From assembly GCF_002236105.1 (NCBI RefSeq), contig NZ_NIWU01000001.1:434001-498000 (forward strand): a stretch of 64,000 bases of DNA, in the 5' to 3' direction. Positions 41,880 through 51,313 of the stretch are shown one piece after another. The DNA comes from Pseudomonas umsongensis (GTDB lineage Bacteria; Pseudomonadota; Gammaproteobacteria; Pseudomonadales; Pseudomonadaceae). Under the pieces are notes generated by a model. The model ran no database searches, had not been told where the DNA came from, and saw nothing but the letters and a program-made list of their open reading frames with translations. The translations under genes were made by a program, and so were the position numbers. The number at the start of each line of letters is the position of its first letter. Positions within the stretch are counted from its first letter, which is position 1.

Positions 41880-41914
41880 TCCCGGGCGTCCATCAGCTGC
41901 CCGGGATTTTTTTT
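41880..41914 (+). terminator. Rho-independent terminator
   Basis: TCCCGGGC and GCCCGGGA form an 8-bp stem with an 11-base loop, followed by eight T residues. It lies 157 bp after the GS-like gene stop and may end either that transcript or a small RNA transcribed from the AT-rich repeat segment. Confidence 0.85.
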
Positions 41915-41948
41915 GCCTGAAATTCGGTGTCATTCAGTTGGTTTCTCT

Positions 41949-41998
41949 GTAGGAGCGAGCATGCTCCGGGCGGCGTTCCGACGATGGACGTCAACGAT
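41949..41998. repeat. Variant REP unit (CATGCTCCGGGCGGCGTTCC)
   Basis: GTAGGAGCGAGCATGCTCC is followed by GGGCGGCGTTCCG, a chimeric unit also found beside the long repeats at 47.9, 61.6 and 62.1 kb. Confidence 0.65.
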
Positions 41999-42025
41999 GA
42001 CGCGGGATACCTGCGGCGCAGACGT

Positions 42026-42057
42026 AAAAAAGCCCGGCTGATCAGGCCGGGCTTTTT
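42026..42057. terminator. Bidirectional rho-independent terminator
   Basis: AAAAAGCCCGGC and GCCGGGCTTTTT flank a 7-base loop. It lies 24 bp after the stop of the repeat-protein gene on the minus strand and has T-runs for both directions. Confidence 0.88.
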
Positions 42058-42080
42058 GTGGGTGCGGTGAAGCGATGGGT

Positions 42081-42482
42081 TCAGGCGACGGTGTTGCCTT
42101 GCAGGCGGTCCGAGCCATCGGCAGCGACGGTGTTGCCTTGCAGGCGGTCAGAGCCATCGGCGGCGACGGTGTTGCCTTGCAGGCGATCCGAGCCATCGGC
42201 GGCGACGGTGTTGCCTTGCAGGCGGTCAGAGCCATCGGCGGCGACAGTGTTGCCTTGCAGGCGATCCGAACCATCGGCAGCGACGCGATTCTCGATCAGG
42301 CGATCCGAACCGCCTTCAGCTACACGATTCTCGATCAAACGATCCGAACCACCTTCAGCCACTCGGCTTTCAATCAGACGATCCGAGCCACCTTCCGCCA
42401 CGACAGGCTGAACAGAGGTTGCGGCAAAAGCGTTAATTGCGAAAACCGAGAAAGCGATGCTGAGGAGGGTTTGGCGTTTCAT
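42081..42482 (-). CDS. Secreted 13-residue-repeat (GSDRL) protein
   Basis: The 133-residue protein has a signal peptide (MKRQTLLSIAFSVFAINAFA) and then eight tandem units of 13 residues: three of the form VAEGGSDRLIENR and five identical VAADGSDRLQGNT. Similar Pseudomonas proteins are annotated as phage infection proteins, a label I recall but whose basis I cannot verify. Every unit keeps GSDRL. There is no membrane anchor, so it should be periplasmic or exported. It is a single gene with its own terminator. The repeats are exact enough at DNA level (39 bp) to vary in copy number. Confidence 0.8.
   Translation of the reverse strand: MKRQTLLSIAFSVFAINAFAATSVQPVVAEGGSDRLIESRVAEGGSDRLIENRVAEGGSDRLIENRVAADGSDRLQGNTVAADGSDRLQGNTVAADGSDRLQGNTVAADGSDRLQGNTVAADGSDRLQGNTVA
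42090..42401 (-). repeat. Eight tandem 39-bp coding repeats
   Basis: Contiguous 39-bp units encode the 13-residue repeats of the secreted protein. The five units nearest the 3' end differ at only a few third-codon or wobble positions. There are no spacers, so this is not a CRISPR array. Confidence 0.92.
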
Positions 42483-42592
42483 GATCGTGTGCTCCGGGGT
42501 GTTGTTGGTTGGTATGGAGCTGATGTTACGCCGTGGAATTTTTAAGAGAACTTCATTGAGTTAATGGTGACTATTGACGCAGTCAATGATCG

Positions 42593-43225
42593 CTAGCGCG
42601 AAATGAGCCCGTGATCGATCGCGTATTTGACCAGCGCTGCCGGCTTGTCGATGTTGAGCTTGCGCCGAATGCTCAAGCGGTGTGTCTCCACCGTGCGCAC
42701 GCTGATATCCAGTTCCCGTGCCATTTCCTTGTTGTTCAGCCCTTGCGCCATCTTCGACAAAACCTGGCTTTCACGGGGGGTCAGTTCGTTGTCGGTGTTT
42801 TTGTCGGCGATCAGCCGCTGGGCGATGTCGGCGCTGTAGAAGGTCCCGCCGCTGGAGATGGCTTCGATGGCCGCGATGATTTCCCGTGAAGGGGCATTCT
42901 TCAACACGTAGCCACTGGCGCCCGAGCGCAGTGATTCACTCACGTACTCATAGTTATCGTACATGCTCAGCACCAATACCTTTAGCGACGGGTACTGGCT
43001 GCGCAGCACGCGGGTCAGTTCCAGGCCGTTGATGTCCGGCAGGCTGATGTCGACCAGCAGCAGGTCGGGCTGGCAGCGTCCGACCATCTCCATGGCTTCG
43101 GCGCCACTTTCGGCTTCGCCAACCACTTCCAGGGGGGCCATGACGGACAGCAGCGCCTTTATTCCGTCACGGACCAGGGCGTGATCGTCGACCAAGGCGA
43201 CGCGGATCGGGGAGGGCAGGTTCAT
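42593..43225 (-). CDS. NarL/FixJ-type response regulator
   Basis: The 210-residue protein has a receiver domain (VALVDDHALVRDG, phospho-acceptor Asp in LLLVDISLPD, switch Lys in GYVLKNAPS) and a C-terminal LuxR-type helix-turn-helix (LTPRESQVLSKMAQGLNNKEMARELDISVRTVETHRLSIRRKL). The start is ATG at 43225, or GTG at 43237. It begins 28 bp after the kinase stop, so the two form a two-component operon. The likely targets are the palindromes upstream of cstA, which lies just beyond the kinase gene in the opposite direction. Confidence 0.92.
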   Translation of the reverse strand: MNLPSPIRVALVDDHALVRDGIKALLSVMAPLEVVGEAESGAEAMEMVGRCQPDLLLVDISLPDINGLELTRVLRSQYPSLKVLVLSMYDNYEYVSESLRSGASGYVLKNAPSREIIAAIEAISSGGTFYSADIAQRLIADKNTDNELTPRESQVLSKMAQGLNNKEMARELDISVRTVETHRLSIRRKLNIDKPAALVKYAIDHGLISR

Positions 43226-43253
43226 TGCAGGCTTCACTCTTGTTTTTGGGGCA

Positions 43254-44621
43254 TCAGCGTTTGCTGGCAGGCAGCTTCATCGGTAGCAGAACATCCAGCT
43301 CACTGCGTCCGGGCGTCGAGATCAGTTCGAAGCGGCCACCAAAATGTTCGACGCGTTCACGAATATTACGCAAGCCAATGCCGACGTGGCGACGTTCGAC
43401 CTGGGCGACGTTGAAACCGACTCCGTCGTCGACCACCGTCAGCCGCACCGATTGTTCGCAGCCGCGCAGCGTAATGGATACGTGCCTGGCCCGGGCGTGG
43501 CGCTCGATATTGGTCAGGCCTTCCTGGACGATGCGAAACAACGAGACCGCTGCGCCGTCGACCAGTTGGCAGTCGAACTCATTGTCGTCATAGGTCACGG
43601 TAAGGCCGCTGCGCTGTTCGAACTCAGCGGCCAGTTGACCGATTGCCGCCGACAGGCCGAGGGTATCGAGCAACGATGAGCGCAAGTCGTGGGAGAGGCT
43701 GCGCACTTCGCCAATCGCATCACCCAGGCGCGCGGTGGCATCCCTCAACGCGCCCAGGCCCTTGTCGTGGTTTTGCCCGCTTTCCAGCAAGTGGCTGGCG
43801 AGTTCGAACTGAAACTTGATCGAGACCAGCACCTGGCTGATGCCGTCGTGCAGCTCGCGGGACACCCTCGAGCGCTCTTCCTCCTGCAGGCTGACAATCC
43901 GCTGGGTCAGGCGCTGCAGTTTCTTGTCCGCCAGGCGATGTTCGCTGACATTGAGGGTCATGCCGGTGGCGAAGACAAACAGCACCGCCACCAGCGCCAC
44001 CACGGCAATCGCCACCATGGTCTTGCGGATGCCCTGGGCCACTTCGGCTCGTGCTTGCTGGGTGGCGCGCTCGACATCTTCAAGGTAAATGCCGGTACCG
44101 AGCATCCAGCCCCAGCGATCGAGCATGACCACATAGGCCAGTTTGTCGGTCACCTGGCCGGAGGAGGGTTTGTTCCAGGCGTAGCGTTGGAAACCTTCGC
44201 CCGATTGCGCACTCTTGAGCAGCGCCTGGATCACCGGCAGGCCGTGCGGGTCTTTCATGTCCCACAGGTATTTGCCCACCAGCTCCGACTGGCGCGCGTG
44301 CATCAGGCTGCGGCCTTCATGGTCGTAGACGAAGAAATAGCCATTGATGCCAAAGCTGAGCTTGCGCAGTTCCTCGAGCACCTGTTGCTGGGCGCGCGCG
44401 TCACCCTGGCCGTTGTCGTACAGCGGCTCGATCAGGCTTTTCGCCATTTCGACGTAGTTTTTCAGCTCCGCGCGCTTGCTCATCAGGATGCTGTCTTCGA
44501 TCAGCTGCGCCTGTTGATCACCCAGTTGGCGATTGAGGGAAATCACCAGGGCACAGATGACGGCAATGGCCAACACCAGCGGCAAAATGCCGAGGGCGAC
44601 GATCTTGTGTTTGAGCTGCAT
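43254..44621 (-). CDS. Cache-domain sensor histidine kinase (NarX/DegS type)
   Basis: The 455-residue protein has an N-terminal membrane helix (about 7-29), a periplasmic single-Cache domain (GINGYFFVYDHEGRSLMHARQSELVGKYLWDMKDPHG and DRWGWMLGTGIYLEDV), a second membrane helix (about 200-222), the HisKA_3 phospho-acceptor site RVSRELHDGISQVL and an HATPase domain (QEGLTNIERHARA, DDGVGF, GLRNIRERVEHFGG). Cache domains of this form often sense small carboxylates. With the adjacent pyruvate/peptide-type carrier cstA, sensing of an organic acid such as pyruvate is a reasonable inference. Confidence 0.92.
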   Translation of the reverse strand: MQLKHKIVALGILPLVLAIAVICALVISLNRQLGDQQAQLIEDSILMSKRAELKNYVEMAKSLIEPLYDNGQGDARAQQQVLEELRKLSFGINGYFFVYDHEGRSLMHARQSELVGKYLWDMKDPHGLPVIQALLKSAQSGEGFQRYAWNKPSSGQVTDKLAYVVMLDRWGWMLGTGIYLEDVERATQQARAEVAQGIRKTMVAIAVVALVAVLFVFATGMTLNVSEHRLADKKLQRLTQRIVSLQEEERSRVSRELHDGISQVLVSIKFQFELASHLLESGQNHDKGLGALRDATARLGDAIGEVRSLSHDLRSSLLDTLGLSAAIGQLAAEFEQRSGLTVTYDDNEFDCQLVDGAAVSLFRIVQEGLTNIERHARARHVSITLRGCEQSVRLTVVDDGVGFNVAQVERRHVGIGLRNIRERVEHFGGRFELISTPGRSELDVLLPMKLPASKR

Positions 44622-44739
44622 GGTTGCTCCTGCCCGCGCGAGGGGCCGGCATCATATGCCAAAGATACGCCAGACCTGTAGCGTTGCTGGACGGAATGAC
44701 TGATGGCGGGGATGCCCGCCCATTGAAACGCAATCCCCT

Positions 44740-44831
44740 GTGGGAGCGAGCCTGCTCGCGAAAACAATCGGTCATTCAACATCCATGTCGTCTGACGGAT
44801 CGCTTTCGCGAGCAGGCTCGCTCCCACAAGG
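44740..44831. repeat. BIME: inverted REP pair
   Basis: GTGGGAGCGAGCCTGCTCGCGAAA and TTTCGCGAGCAGGCTCGCTCCCAC flank about 45 bp. It lies within the 44622-45007 gap, on the kinase side of the cstA promoter. Confidence 0.88.
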
Positions 44832-44862
44832 GGCCGAATTTTCAATAGCAGATCAGTGTGTT

Positions 44863-44896
44863 CTACGTAGAACTACGTAGATGCCGCGTACGTAGT
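44863..44896 (+). promoter_or_regulatory. Triple TACGTAG palindromes upstream of cstA
   Basis: CTACGTAG occurs at 44863-44870 and 44873-44880, and TACGTAGT at 44889-44896 forms an inverted pair with ACTACGTA at 44872. The cluster sits about 110-145 bp before the cstA start, the place expected for binding by the neighbouring NarL-type regulator. Confidence 0.55.
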
Positions 44897-45007
44897 AACG
44901 CGGATTTATTTGTGGACGACATGCGCGGATATTGGCCCAGCTCCGCACAGCGGACACAATTATAAAAATTACCGCCGCAGTCACGAGCTGTCGGCAGGAG
45001 ACCCTCT

Positions 45008-47077
45008 ATGCCCCGTCTGGCTAAACACCTCGCCTGGTTTGCCGTGGCTGTCCTGGGAGCGGTTGCGCTGAGTGTCGTGGCCCTGCGCCGCGGCGAAGCG
45101 ATCAACGCCCTGTGGATCGTCGTCGCAGCCGTCGCCATCTACCTCGTTGCGTACCGCTACTACAGCCTGTTCATCGCCAACAAAGTGATGCAACTGGACC
45201 CCAATCGCGCCACGCCCGCTGTGCTCAACAACGATGGTCTGGACTTCGTGCCGACCAACAAGCACGTGCTCTTCGGTCACCACTTCGCGGCCATCGCCGG
45301 CGCGGGGCCGCTGGTCGGTCCGGTACTGGCGGCGCAGATGGGCTACCTGCCCGGCACGCTGTGGCTGATTGCCGGCGTGGTGCTGGCCGGTGCCGTGCAG
45401 GACTTCATGGTCCTGTTCATGTCCACCCGCCGTAATGGTCGTTCGCTGGGCGACATGGTCCGCGAAGAAATGGGCCGCATCCCCGGCACCATCGCGCTGT
45501 TCGGCTGCTTCCTGATCATGATCATCATCCTCGCGGTGCTGGCGCTGATCGTGGTCAAGGCCCTGGCCGAGAGTCCGTGGGGCATGTTCACGGTGATGGC
45601 GACCATCCCGATCGCGATGTTCATGGGCATCTACATGCGCTACATCCGTCCGGGCCGCATCGGTGAAATCTCGATCATCGGCGTGTTCCTGCTGCTGGGT
45701 TCGATCTGGCTGGGCGGGCAGATTGCCGCTGACCCGGTGTGGGCCAAGGCCTTTACCTTCACCGGCGTGCAGATTACCTGGATGCTGATCGGTTACGGTT
45801 TCGTGGCTGCCGTTCTGCCGGTCTGGCTGATCCTGGCACCCCGTGATTACCTCTCCACGTTCCTGAAAATCGGCACCATCGTCGCCTTGGCCATTGGTAT
45901 CCTGGTGACCATGCCCGAGCTGAGAATGCCGGCACTGACCCAATTCGTCGATGGCACGGGACCGGTGTGGAAGGGCGGTATGTTCCCGTTCCTGTTCATC
46001 ACCATCGCCTGTGGCGCGGTATCGGGGTTCCACTCGCTGATCGCTTCTGGCACTACGCCAAAATTGCTCGCCAGCGAAGGTCATGCCCGGTACATCGGTT
46101 ACGGCGGCATGCTGATGGAATCGTTCGTGGCGATCATGGCCATGGTGGCTGCCTCGGTGATCGATCCGGGCGTGTACTTCGCCATGAACAGTCCTGCGGC
46201 CATTGTGGGTTCCGATGCTGTTTCGGTTGCTCAGACCGTCAGCAGCTGGGGCTTTGCGATTACTCCGGAGGCGCTGCAAGCAGTGGCCAAGGACATCGGT
46301 GAAACCACCATCCTGGCCCGTGCCGGCGGTGCGCCGACCCTGGCCGTGGGTATCGCGCAGATCCTGCACCACGTGCTGCCGGGTGAGAACACCATGGCGT
46401 TCTGGTACCACTTCGCGATCCTGTTCGAAGCACTGTTCATCCTGACCGCTGTGGACGCCGGTACTCGTGCCGGGCGTTTCATGCTCCAGGATTTGCTCGG
46501 CTCCTTCGTGCCGGCGCTCAAGCGCACCGAGTCCTGGACCGCCAACCTGATCGCCACCGCCGGCTGCGTGGCCATGTGGGGTTACCTGCTGTATCAGGGC
46601 GTGATCGATCCGCTGGGGGGTATCAACACCCTGTGGCCATTGTTCGGCATCTCCAACCAGATGCTGGCGGGTATTGCCCTGATGCTTGGCACCGTGGTGC
46701 TGATCAAAATGAAGCGTCAGCAGTATGTGTGGGTGACTCTGCTGCCAGCGGTATGGCTGCTGATCTGCACCACCACCGCCGGTTTCATCAAGCTGTTCGA
46801 TGCCAACCCGGCCATTGGCTTCCTGGCCTTGGCGAAAAAATACAGCGATGCCCTGGCCAACGGTCAGGTGCTGGCGCCGGCCAAGAGCATTGACCAGATG
46901 CAGCACGTGATCTTCAACGCCTACACCAACGCCACGCTGACCGCGTTGTTCCTGTTCGTGGTGTTCAGCATCCTGTTCTTCGCACTCAAGGTCGGTATCG
47001 CCGCCTGGGGCACCAAGGAACGTACGGACAAGGAAGCACCGTTCCACGCGCTGCCGATGCCTGATCATGTTCAATGA
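45008..47077 (+). CDS. cstA: CstA-family carbon starvation/pyruvate transporter
   Basis: The 689-residue inner-membrane protein has many hydrophobic helices and the CstA-family blocks: [77 protein letters not shown] and [17 protein letters not shown]. coli members (CstA, BtsT) take up pyruvate or peptides. GGAGACC precedes the ATG. It faces a Cache-sensor two-component system, paralleling the BtsSR-BtsT arrangement, and overlaps a small partner gene by 11 bp. Confidence 0.93.
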   Translation: MPRLAKHLAWFAVAVLGAVALSVVALRRGEAINALWIVVAAVAIYLVAYRYYSLFIANKVMQLDPNRATPAVLNNDGLDFVPTNKHVLFGHHFAAIAGAGPLVGPVLAAQMGYLPGTLWLIAGVVLAGAVQDFMVLFMSTRRNGRSLGDMVREEMGRIPGTIALFGCFLIMIIILAVLALIVVKALAESPWGMFTVMATIPIAMFMGIYMRYIRPGRIGEISIIGVFLLLGSIWLGGQIAADPVWAKAFTFTGVQITWMLIGYGFVAAVLPVWLILAPRDYLSTFLKIGTIVALAIGILVTMPELRMPALTQFVDGTGPVWKGGMFPFLFITIACGAVSGFHSLIASGTTPKLLASEGHARYIGYGGMLMESFVAIMAMVAASVIDPGVYFAMNSPAAIVGSDAVSVAQTVSSWGFAITPEALQAVAKDIGETTILARAGGAPTLAVGIAQILHHVLPGENTMAFWYHFAILFEALFILTAVDAGTRAGRFMLQDLLGSFVPALKRTESWTANLIATAGCVAMWGYLLYQGVIDPLGGINTLWPLFGISNQMLAGIALMLGTVVLIKMKRQQYVWVTLLPAVWLLICTTTAGFIKLFDANPAIGFLALAKKYSDALANGQVLAPAKSIDQMQHVIFNAYTNATLTALFLFVVFSILFFALKVGIAAWGTKERTDKEAPFHALPMPDHVQ

Positions 47078-47264
47078 CCTGAGTCGCCTGGGCAAATACC
47101 TCGGTCAGGCCGCGCGCCTGATGGTGGGTATGCCCGATTACGACAACTACGTCGAGCATATGCAAAACAAGCACCCGGACAAGCCGGTGATGGATTACGA
47201 GGCGTTCTTTCGGGAACGCCAGGAAGCCCGTTACGGCAGCAAGTCCGGACCGAAGTGTTGTTGA
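47067..47264 (+). CDS. YbdD/YjiX family small protein (DUF466)
   Basis: The 65-residue protein ([53 protein letters not shown]) matches the small basic family encoded directly after CstA/BtsT carriers in many bacteria. It overlaps cstA by 11 bp, so it is co-translated. It ends in a Cys-Cys pair. A strong terminator follows 15 bp later, ending the operon. Confidence 0.92.
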   Translation: MFNDLSRLGKYLGQAARLMVGMPDYDNYVEHMQNKHPDKPVMDYEAFFRERQEARYGSKSGPKCC

Positions 47265-47278
47265 ATGAATGAATCAAG

Positions 47279-47306
47279 AAACCCGGCCGAAAAAGCCGGG
47301 TTTTTT
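47279..47306. terminator. Rho-independent terminator after cstA operon
   Basis: AACCCGGC and GCCGGGTT form the stem around a CGAAAAA loop, followed by a T-run. It is 15 bp after the small gene's stop codon. Confidence 0.92.
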
Positions 47307-47385
47307 GCTTGGGATTTCGCGTGTTCAGTTCAGATGTGGGTGCTTGCTCGCGAAGGTGGCCTGACAGCCGGACCTGTTATTTGAA

Positions 47386-47425
47386 CTGTAGGAGCCAGGC
47401 TTGCCGGCGAAGGCGTCCTGGCAGG
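47386..47425. repeat. REP unit, GCCAGGCTTGCCGGCGAAGG type
   Basis: CTGTAGGAGCCAGGCTTGCCGGCGAAGG directly precedes the long repeat copy on its right. It is the same REP class as at 20.0 kb. Confidence 0.65.
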
Positions 47426-47439
47426 CGATAATTGTCTTT

Positions 47440-48238
47440 CAGGTGTACATATCCGTTGCTGCGGTAACGGCCACTTAGGGTTTCGCCCTTACGGCGAGTC
47501 ACTTGGAAAAACGGAACGCCGCCCGGCCCCAAGTAACCAAGGGCTCTTGCCCCTGGCGTTCGGTGCCTCGCTAAGGCTCGGCATGCCCTCGCTCCGGTCC
47601 TGCTCCGTGGGTCGCCGCGATGGGCCATCCCTGGCCCAGCGCGGCTAAACCGGCATCCTTGCCGGTTTACCCACTGCGCAGAACCTCCACTCGGCCTCTC
47701 GAGGGGGCAAGAACATCAAAAGCCAGATCACAATCAAAAGCGAGGCGGCCGACCGGTCGGCCTGATTGGAAGCCATACGCGTACCTTCTGTAGGAGCGAG
47801 CATGCTCGCGATGAATCTGAGAGCACCGCGGGCTGACAGGTACACCGCGTCATCGTTGACGACCATCCTCGTAACGCCGCCCGGAGCATGCTCGCTCCAG
47901 GGGATCGAGGTACACCCGTCAAAGTCAGGTCGGCTGTCAGGCCGCCTCGCTTTTGTTTTTGATCTGGGCGCCCCGTTAACCACACTGGCCGAACGCAGGC
48001 ATTGCGCAGTGGGGAAACCGGCAGGACGCCGGTTTAGCCGCGCTGGGCCAAGGATGGCCCATCGCGGCGACCCACGGAGCAATGCCGGAGAGAGGGCATG
48101 CCGAGCCCTAGCGAGGCACCGAGTGGTGGGGCAAAGCCTTTTGCTTCCTTTTTGGCGTTTGAAAAAGGGAGTCGCCGTAAGGGCGAAACCATAAGTGGCC
48201 GTTACCGCAGCAATGGATATGTACTCGGTCAACACAAC
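47440..48238. repeat. Inverted pair of a long intergenic repeat with a central BIME
   Basis: A plus-oriented copy runs from about 47440 (GTACATATCCGTTGCTGCGG) to about 47760. An inverted copy runs from about 47900 to 48238. Each carries CGGTGCCTCGCT, GGGTCGCCGCGATGGGCCATC and GCGGCTAAACCGGC landmarks. A REP pair (47789-47905) sits between them. The same element recurs as direct copies at 61.2-62.6 kb. Open frames inside are by-products of the repeat. No gene lies in 47265-48263. Confidence 0.85.
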
Positions 48239-48263
48239 ACAACACAACTCAGGTCAGCGTCAG

Positions 48264-49889
48264 CTACAGACTGAACCGCTGCAACATAGCCCCCAGTCCT
48301 TCGGACATCGCCTTGAGCTCCTGGGTCGTTCGCACGATTGCGCTTTGGCCCGTTGCATTCTCTTCCACGCTTTGCGCGACCTTTTCCACATTGCTGGCGA
48401 CATGATCACTCGCTGCGCGCTGTTCCTGCAATGACAGGGAAATGAAGCTCACGGCTGCAATGGATTCATCCAGCGCCCCCTTGATCCGCCCCATGGATTG
48501 CCCGGCGCTTGCGACCAGTTTCTGGCCTTGGGTCACACGCTCACAACCGGCAGCCATGCTGTCCTTCGCTTTGACCATGCCGTTTTGTATGGCATTGACC
48601 AAGGTCACGATTTCCGTGGTGGACTGGGCGGTGCGCGCGGCGAGGCTGCGCACCTCATCGGCGACCACGGCGAAGCCGCGACCCTGTTCACCGGCGCGCG
48701 CCGCTTCGATGGCGGCATTGAGGGCGAGGAGATTGGTCTGCTCGGCAATGCCGCGAATCACACCGACAATCAGGCTGATATTGTTCGACTGAATCGCCAG
48801 TTGATCGATGTCCACCGAACTCTGCGTCACCAGATCGGCAATCTGTTGCATTTCCTCGATGGACGCATGCATCACGGCCATGCCTTCGTCGGTGATTTCA
48901 CCGGCTTTGTGCGCAGTGCTCTGGGCCTGGCAGGCATTGTCGGCGATGTGATTGATACTCACGGAAAGCTCTTCCACCGTGGCGGCCATCGATGAAGCAG
49001 CTTCACTCTGCAGGGCGGCACTGCTCAGACCTTGTTCCGAGGACGCGGACAGTTGTAGCGTGGCCACTTCGATCTGTTCGGAGGCCTGGCCGATCTTGCC
49101 GATCATGTCGCTCAAGCTATGACGCATCGCCTGGACGGAATGCAGGACACCGGTTGAAGGTTCCTGCCGATCATCCTGGGTGCGTGCCAGTTTTCCATGG
49201 GCGATGTTCGAGCTGATAGCGGCCAGCTCAGCAGGCTCGGCACCGAGCTGCAGGCCCAGCCGTCTGGAAAAGAACCATGAATAGGCCGCGCCAGCCAGCG
49301 TCGCCAACAGGAGAATCAACAAGCAGAGCCGGAGATTGGCGGTGTAGGCGATATGGTTCTGGTCAAACTGGTTCCTGGCTTCCAGCAGTTGAACCTCGAT
49401 TAATTCGGCAAACTTATCCGACAAGGGGTCGAACAGCGGGTACAACTGCTCGATCGAGAAACGTGCCAGACCCACGTCGTCGTTCTGGCGCAGCATGCCC
49501 AGCAGACTTTGCAACGGACCGCGGGTGGCGGCCATCAGTGGATCAATCTGCGCGATCAGGCGGGTTTCTGCGGCAATCAGTTGCGTCGACTTGTAGGCTT
49601 GCCACGTTAGATCGATTTCCTTTTGTGCCTGATCGATCCGGCTCATCGAGTCCGCCCTGGTGAAGTTGCCATTGCGCGCCTTGTGGGTGGCATCGACGAT
49701 GTTCACGGCATACAGGTCGGCGATTTTCTTCAGGTCCCGCAAGGGTACGACTCGATCGAGATAGACGGTTTCCAGGCTGTGCACGGCCGATTGCATGCCC
49801 AGGAGTCCTAGGCCGCCGACGCACAACAATCCCAGTAATAAAGCGGTAGTCAGCAGTAGAAGGTGAGTCCTGATTTTCCAGCTTTCCAT
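48264..49889 (-). CDS. Methyl-accepting chemotaxis protein with four-helix-bundle sensor
   Basis: The 541-residue receptor has an N-terminal membrane helix (about 9-31), a periplasmic four-helix bundle (about 35-185) with [26 protein letters not shown], a second membrane helix (about 187-207), a short HAMP-type region and a cytoplasmic signalling domain with the hairpin tip [20 protein letters not shown] and [15 protein letters not shown]. It would couple a periplasmic ligand to CheA/CheW. There is no obvious C-terminal CheR-docking pentapeptide. The ligand is unknown. The gap to the next gene (49890-50187) shows no feature. Confidence 0.93.
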   Translation of the reverse strand: MESWKIRTHLLLLTTALLLGLLCVGGLGLLGMQSAVHSLETVYLDRVVPLRDLKKIADLYAVNIVDATHKARNGNFTRADSMSRIDQAQKEIDLTWQAYKSTQLIAAETRLIAQIDPLMAATRGPLQSLLGMLRQNDDVGLARFSIEQLYPLFDPLSDKFAELIEVQLLEARNQFDQNHIAYTANLRLCLLILLLATLAGAAYSWFFSRRLGLQLGAEPAELAAISSNIAHGKLARTQDDRQEPSTGVLHSVQAMRHSLSDMIGKIGQASEQIEVATLQLSASSEQGLSSAALQSEAASSMAATVEELSVSINHIADNACQAQSTAHKAGEITDEGMAVMHASIEEMQQIADLVTQSSVDIDQLAIQSNNISLIVGVIRGIAEQTNLLALNAAIEAARAGEQGRGFAVVADEVRSLAARTAQSTTEIVTLVNAIQNGMVKAKDSMAAGCERVTQGQKLVASAGQSMGRIKGALDESIAAVSFISLSLQEQRAASDHVASNVEKVAQSVEENATGQSAIVRTTQELKAMSEGLGAMLQRFSL

Positions 49890-50187
49890 AATCCGGTATT
49901 CCTAAGTCGACTTGTCCAGTCAGCAATTGAAGTTGAGCGTTATGCTCCATCCTGTGCGCAAGGCACATTGATATCGTGTGCTGGACCAGCCAGGAAAAGC
50001 ACGGTGTTACCGGCCGGAATTGACGAATTAGAGCGGTCTGACAGAGCGCGCCGAAGGATTTTTCAGACAGGCAGCTTGCGGGTAACCGGGAACACTGGCC
50101 TGTGAGGGGCCGTGGTGTGCGGTTTCTGATCGGAACAAAAGCGGGATTGCAGGCAAACCGGGATAGCCGTTTTTCAGGCGTATCGGT

Positions 50188-51306
50188 ATGCTCAGCGCAC
50201 AGTCCGAAATGCCAATGATAAACGACCACAGTGACGACATGAGCTCATCAGAAACGCGTGCGAATATCCTAGCGCTGTATCCGGAAGACTCCCGCGAGGC
50301 GGCGGCCCTGCTCAAGCAGGCCGTGCCCCTGATGGTTCGCCATAACATCCCGCCCAATCCCGTGCACTACGCACTCTGGTACACCTACAGCAAGGGCCAG
50401 GACCCGGAACTCATTCGCCACCTGGACCGGGTGGTCAGAGACTTTGACGGTTGCCCGCCAGAGGCTGCGACCCGGCTGTTCCGCCAGTACATCATTCGTG
50501 ACGAACTCGAGGATGCCCGCGCCGAGCAGCATCAGGTCATCAACCTGGTCGATGGCATGGAGCGCGACGTCTCGCGCAGCGTGCAGGGCAGTCTCACTTT
50601 CCAGAACCGCCTGGGGCAGTGCCTGGAAATGCTCGACGAACCGGCCAGCGACCGCCTGCCGGGCATCTTGAGCGAACTGCAGCAAAGCACCCGGTTGATG
50701 CAGAGCCAGCAAGAGCACTTCCTCGCGCAACTGCACTCGGCGCAGGATGAAATCAAGACCCTGCGCGACAAACTGCAACGCGCGCAACTGGCCGCGACCC
50801 TCGATGGCTTGACCGAACTGCTCAACCGCACGGCGTTCACCCGCCTGCTGGAGCAGGCGCTGGGCAAGGCTTCCCGCGGGGTGGCCCTGGTGATCCTGGA
50901 TATCGACCACTTCAAGCAATTCAATGATCAGTACGGTCACCCGCTGGGCGACCGGGTGCTGCAGCATGTCGCCCAGGTGCTGCGCGGCGCGTTGCCAGCC
51001 ACTGCTTTCGCCGCGCGCTACGGTGGCGAAGAGTTCTGCGTGGTCCTGCCCGATTGCGCCGACCTGGGCAGTGCCTGCGCCTTCGCCGAGCACCTGCGCC
51101 TGAAGGTCCAGTCCTTGCGCATCAAGGCGCGTGGCACCGACACCGTGCTGGACACCGTGACCGCATCCTTCGGTGTCGCCCTCGCACAGACCGGTGACAA
51201 CCTGGAAACCCTGCTGACACGCGCCGATGACGGGTTGTACCAGGCCAAGCGTAATGGGCGTAACCAGGTGCATGCCCTGCGAGAAAGCGCGGTGTCGCAG
51301 CCCTAG
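50188..51306 (+). CDS. Diguanylate cyclase (GGDEF)
   Basis: The 372-residue soluble protein has an N-terminal helical domain (about 1-190) with YALWYTYSKGQDPELIRHLD and a long coiled-coil before a C-terminal GGDEF domain: ATLDGLTELLNRTAF, LVILDIDHFKQFNDQYGHPLGDRVL and the active-site RYGGEEF. It should make cyclic-di-GMP from two GTP. I see no RxxD inhibitory site before GGEEF, so product feedback may be absent. In-frame ATGs at 50188, 50209, 50215 and 50239 make the start uncertain. A convergent dehydrogenase gene ends 8 bp downstream. Confidence 0.92.
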   Translation: MLSAQSEMPMINDHSDDMSSSETRANILALYPEDSREAAALLKQAVPLMVRHNIPPNPVHYALWYTYSKGQDPELIRHLDRVVRDFDGCPPEAATRLFRQYIIRDELEDARAEQHQVINLVDGMERDVSRSVQGSLTFQNRLGQCLEMLDEPASDRLPGILSELQQSTRLMQSQQEHFLAQLHSAQDEIKTLRDKLQRAQLAATLDGLTELLNRTAFTRLLEQALGKASRGVALVILDIDHFKQFNDQYGHPLGDRVLQHVAQVLRGALPATAFAARYGGEEFCVVLPDCADLGSACAFAEHLRLKVQSLRIKARGTDTVLDTVTASFGVALAQTGDNLETLLTRADDGLYQAKRNGRNQVHALRESAVSQP

Positions 51307-51313
51307 AACTGGA

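Noticed and set aside
42090..42401. Possible CRISPR array
   Set aside because: The 39-bp units are contiguous without spacers and encode a uniform 13-residue peptide in one frame.
44930..44945. Possible sigma-54 promoter before cstA (TTGGCCCAGCTCCGCA)
   Set aside because: The GG to GC spacing is 9 rather than the required 10 bases and flanking positions match poorly.
44981..47095. 704-codon open frame on the minus strand
   Set aside because: Antisense to cstA; low-complexity H/Q/D-rich translation with no motif.
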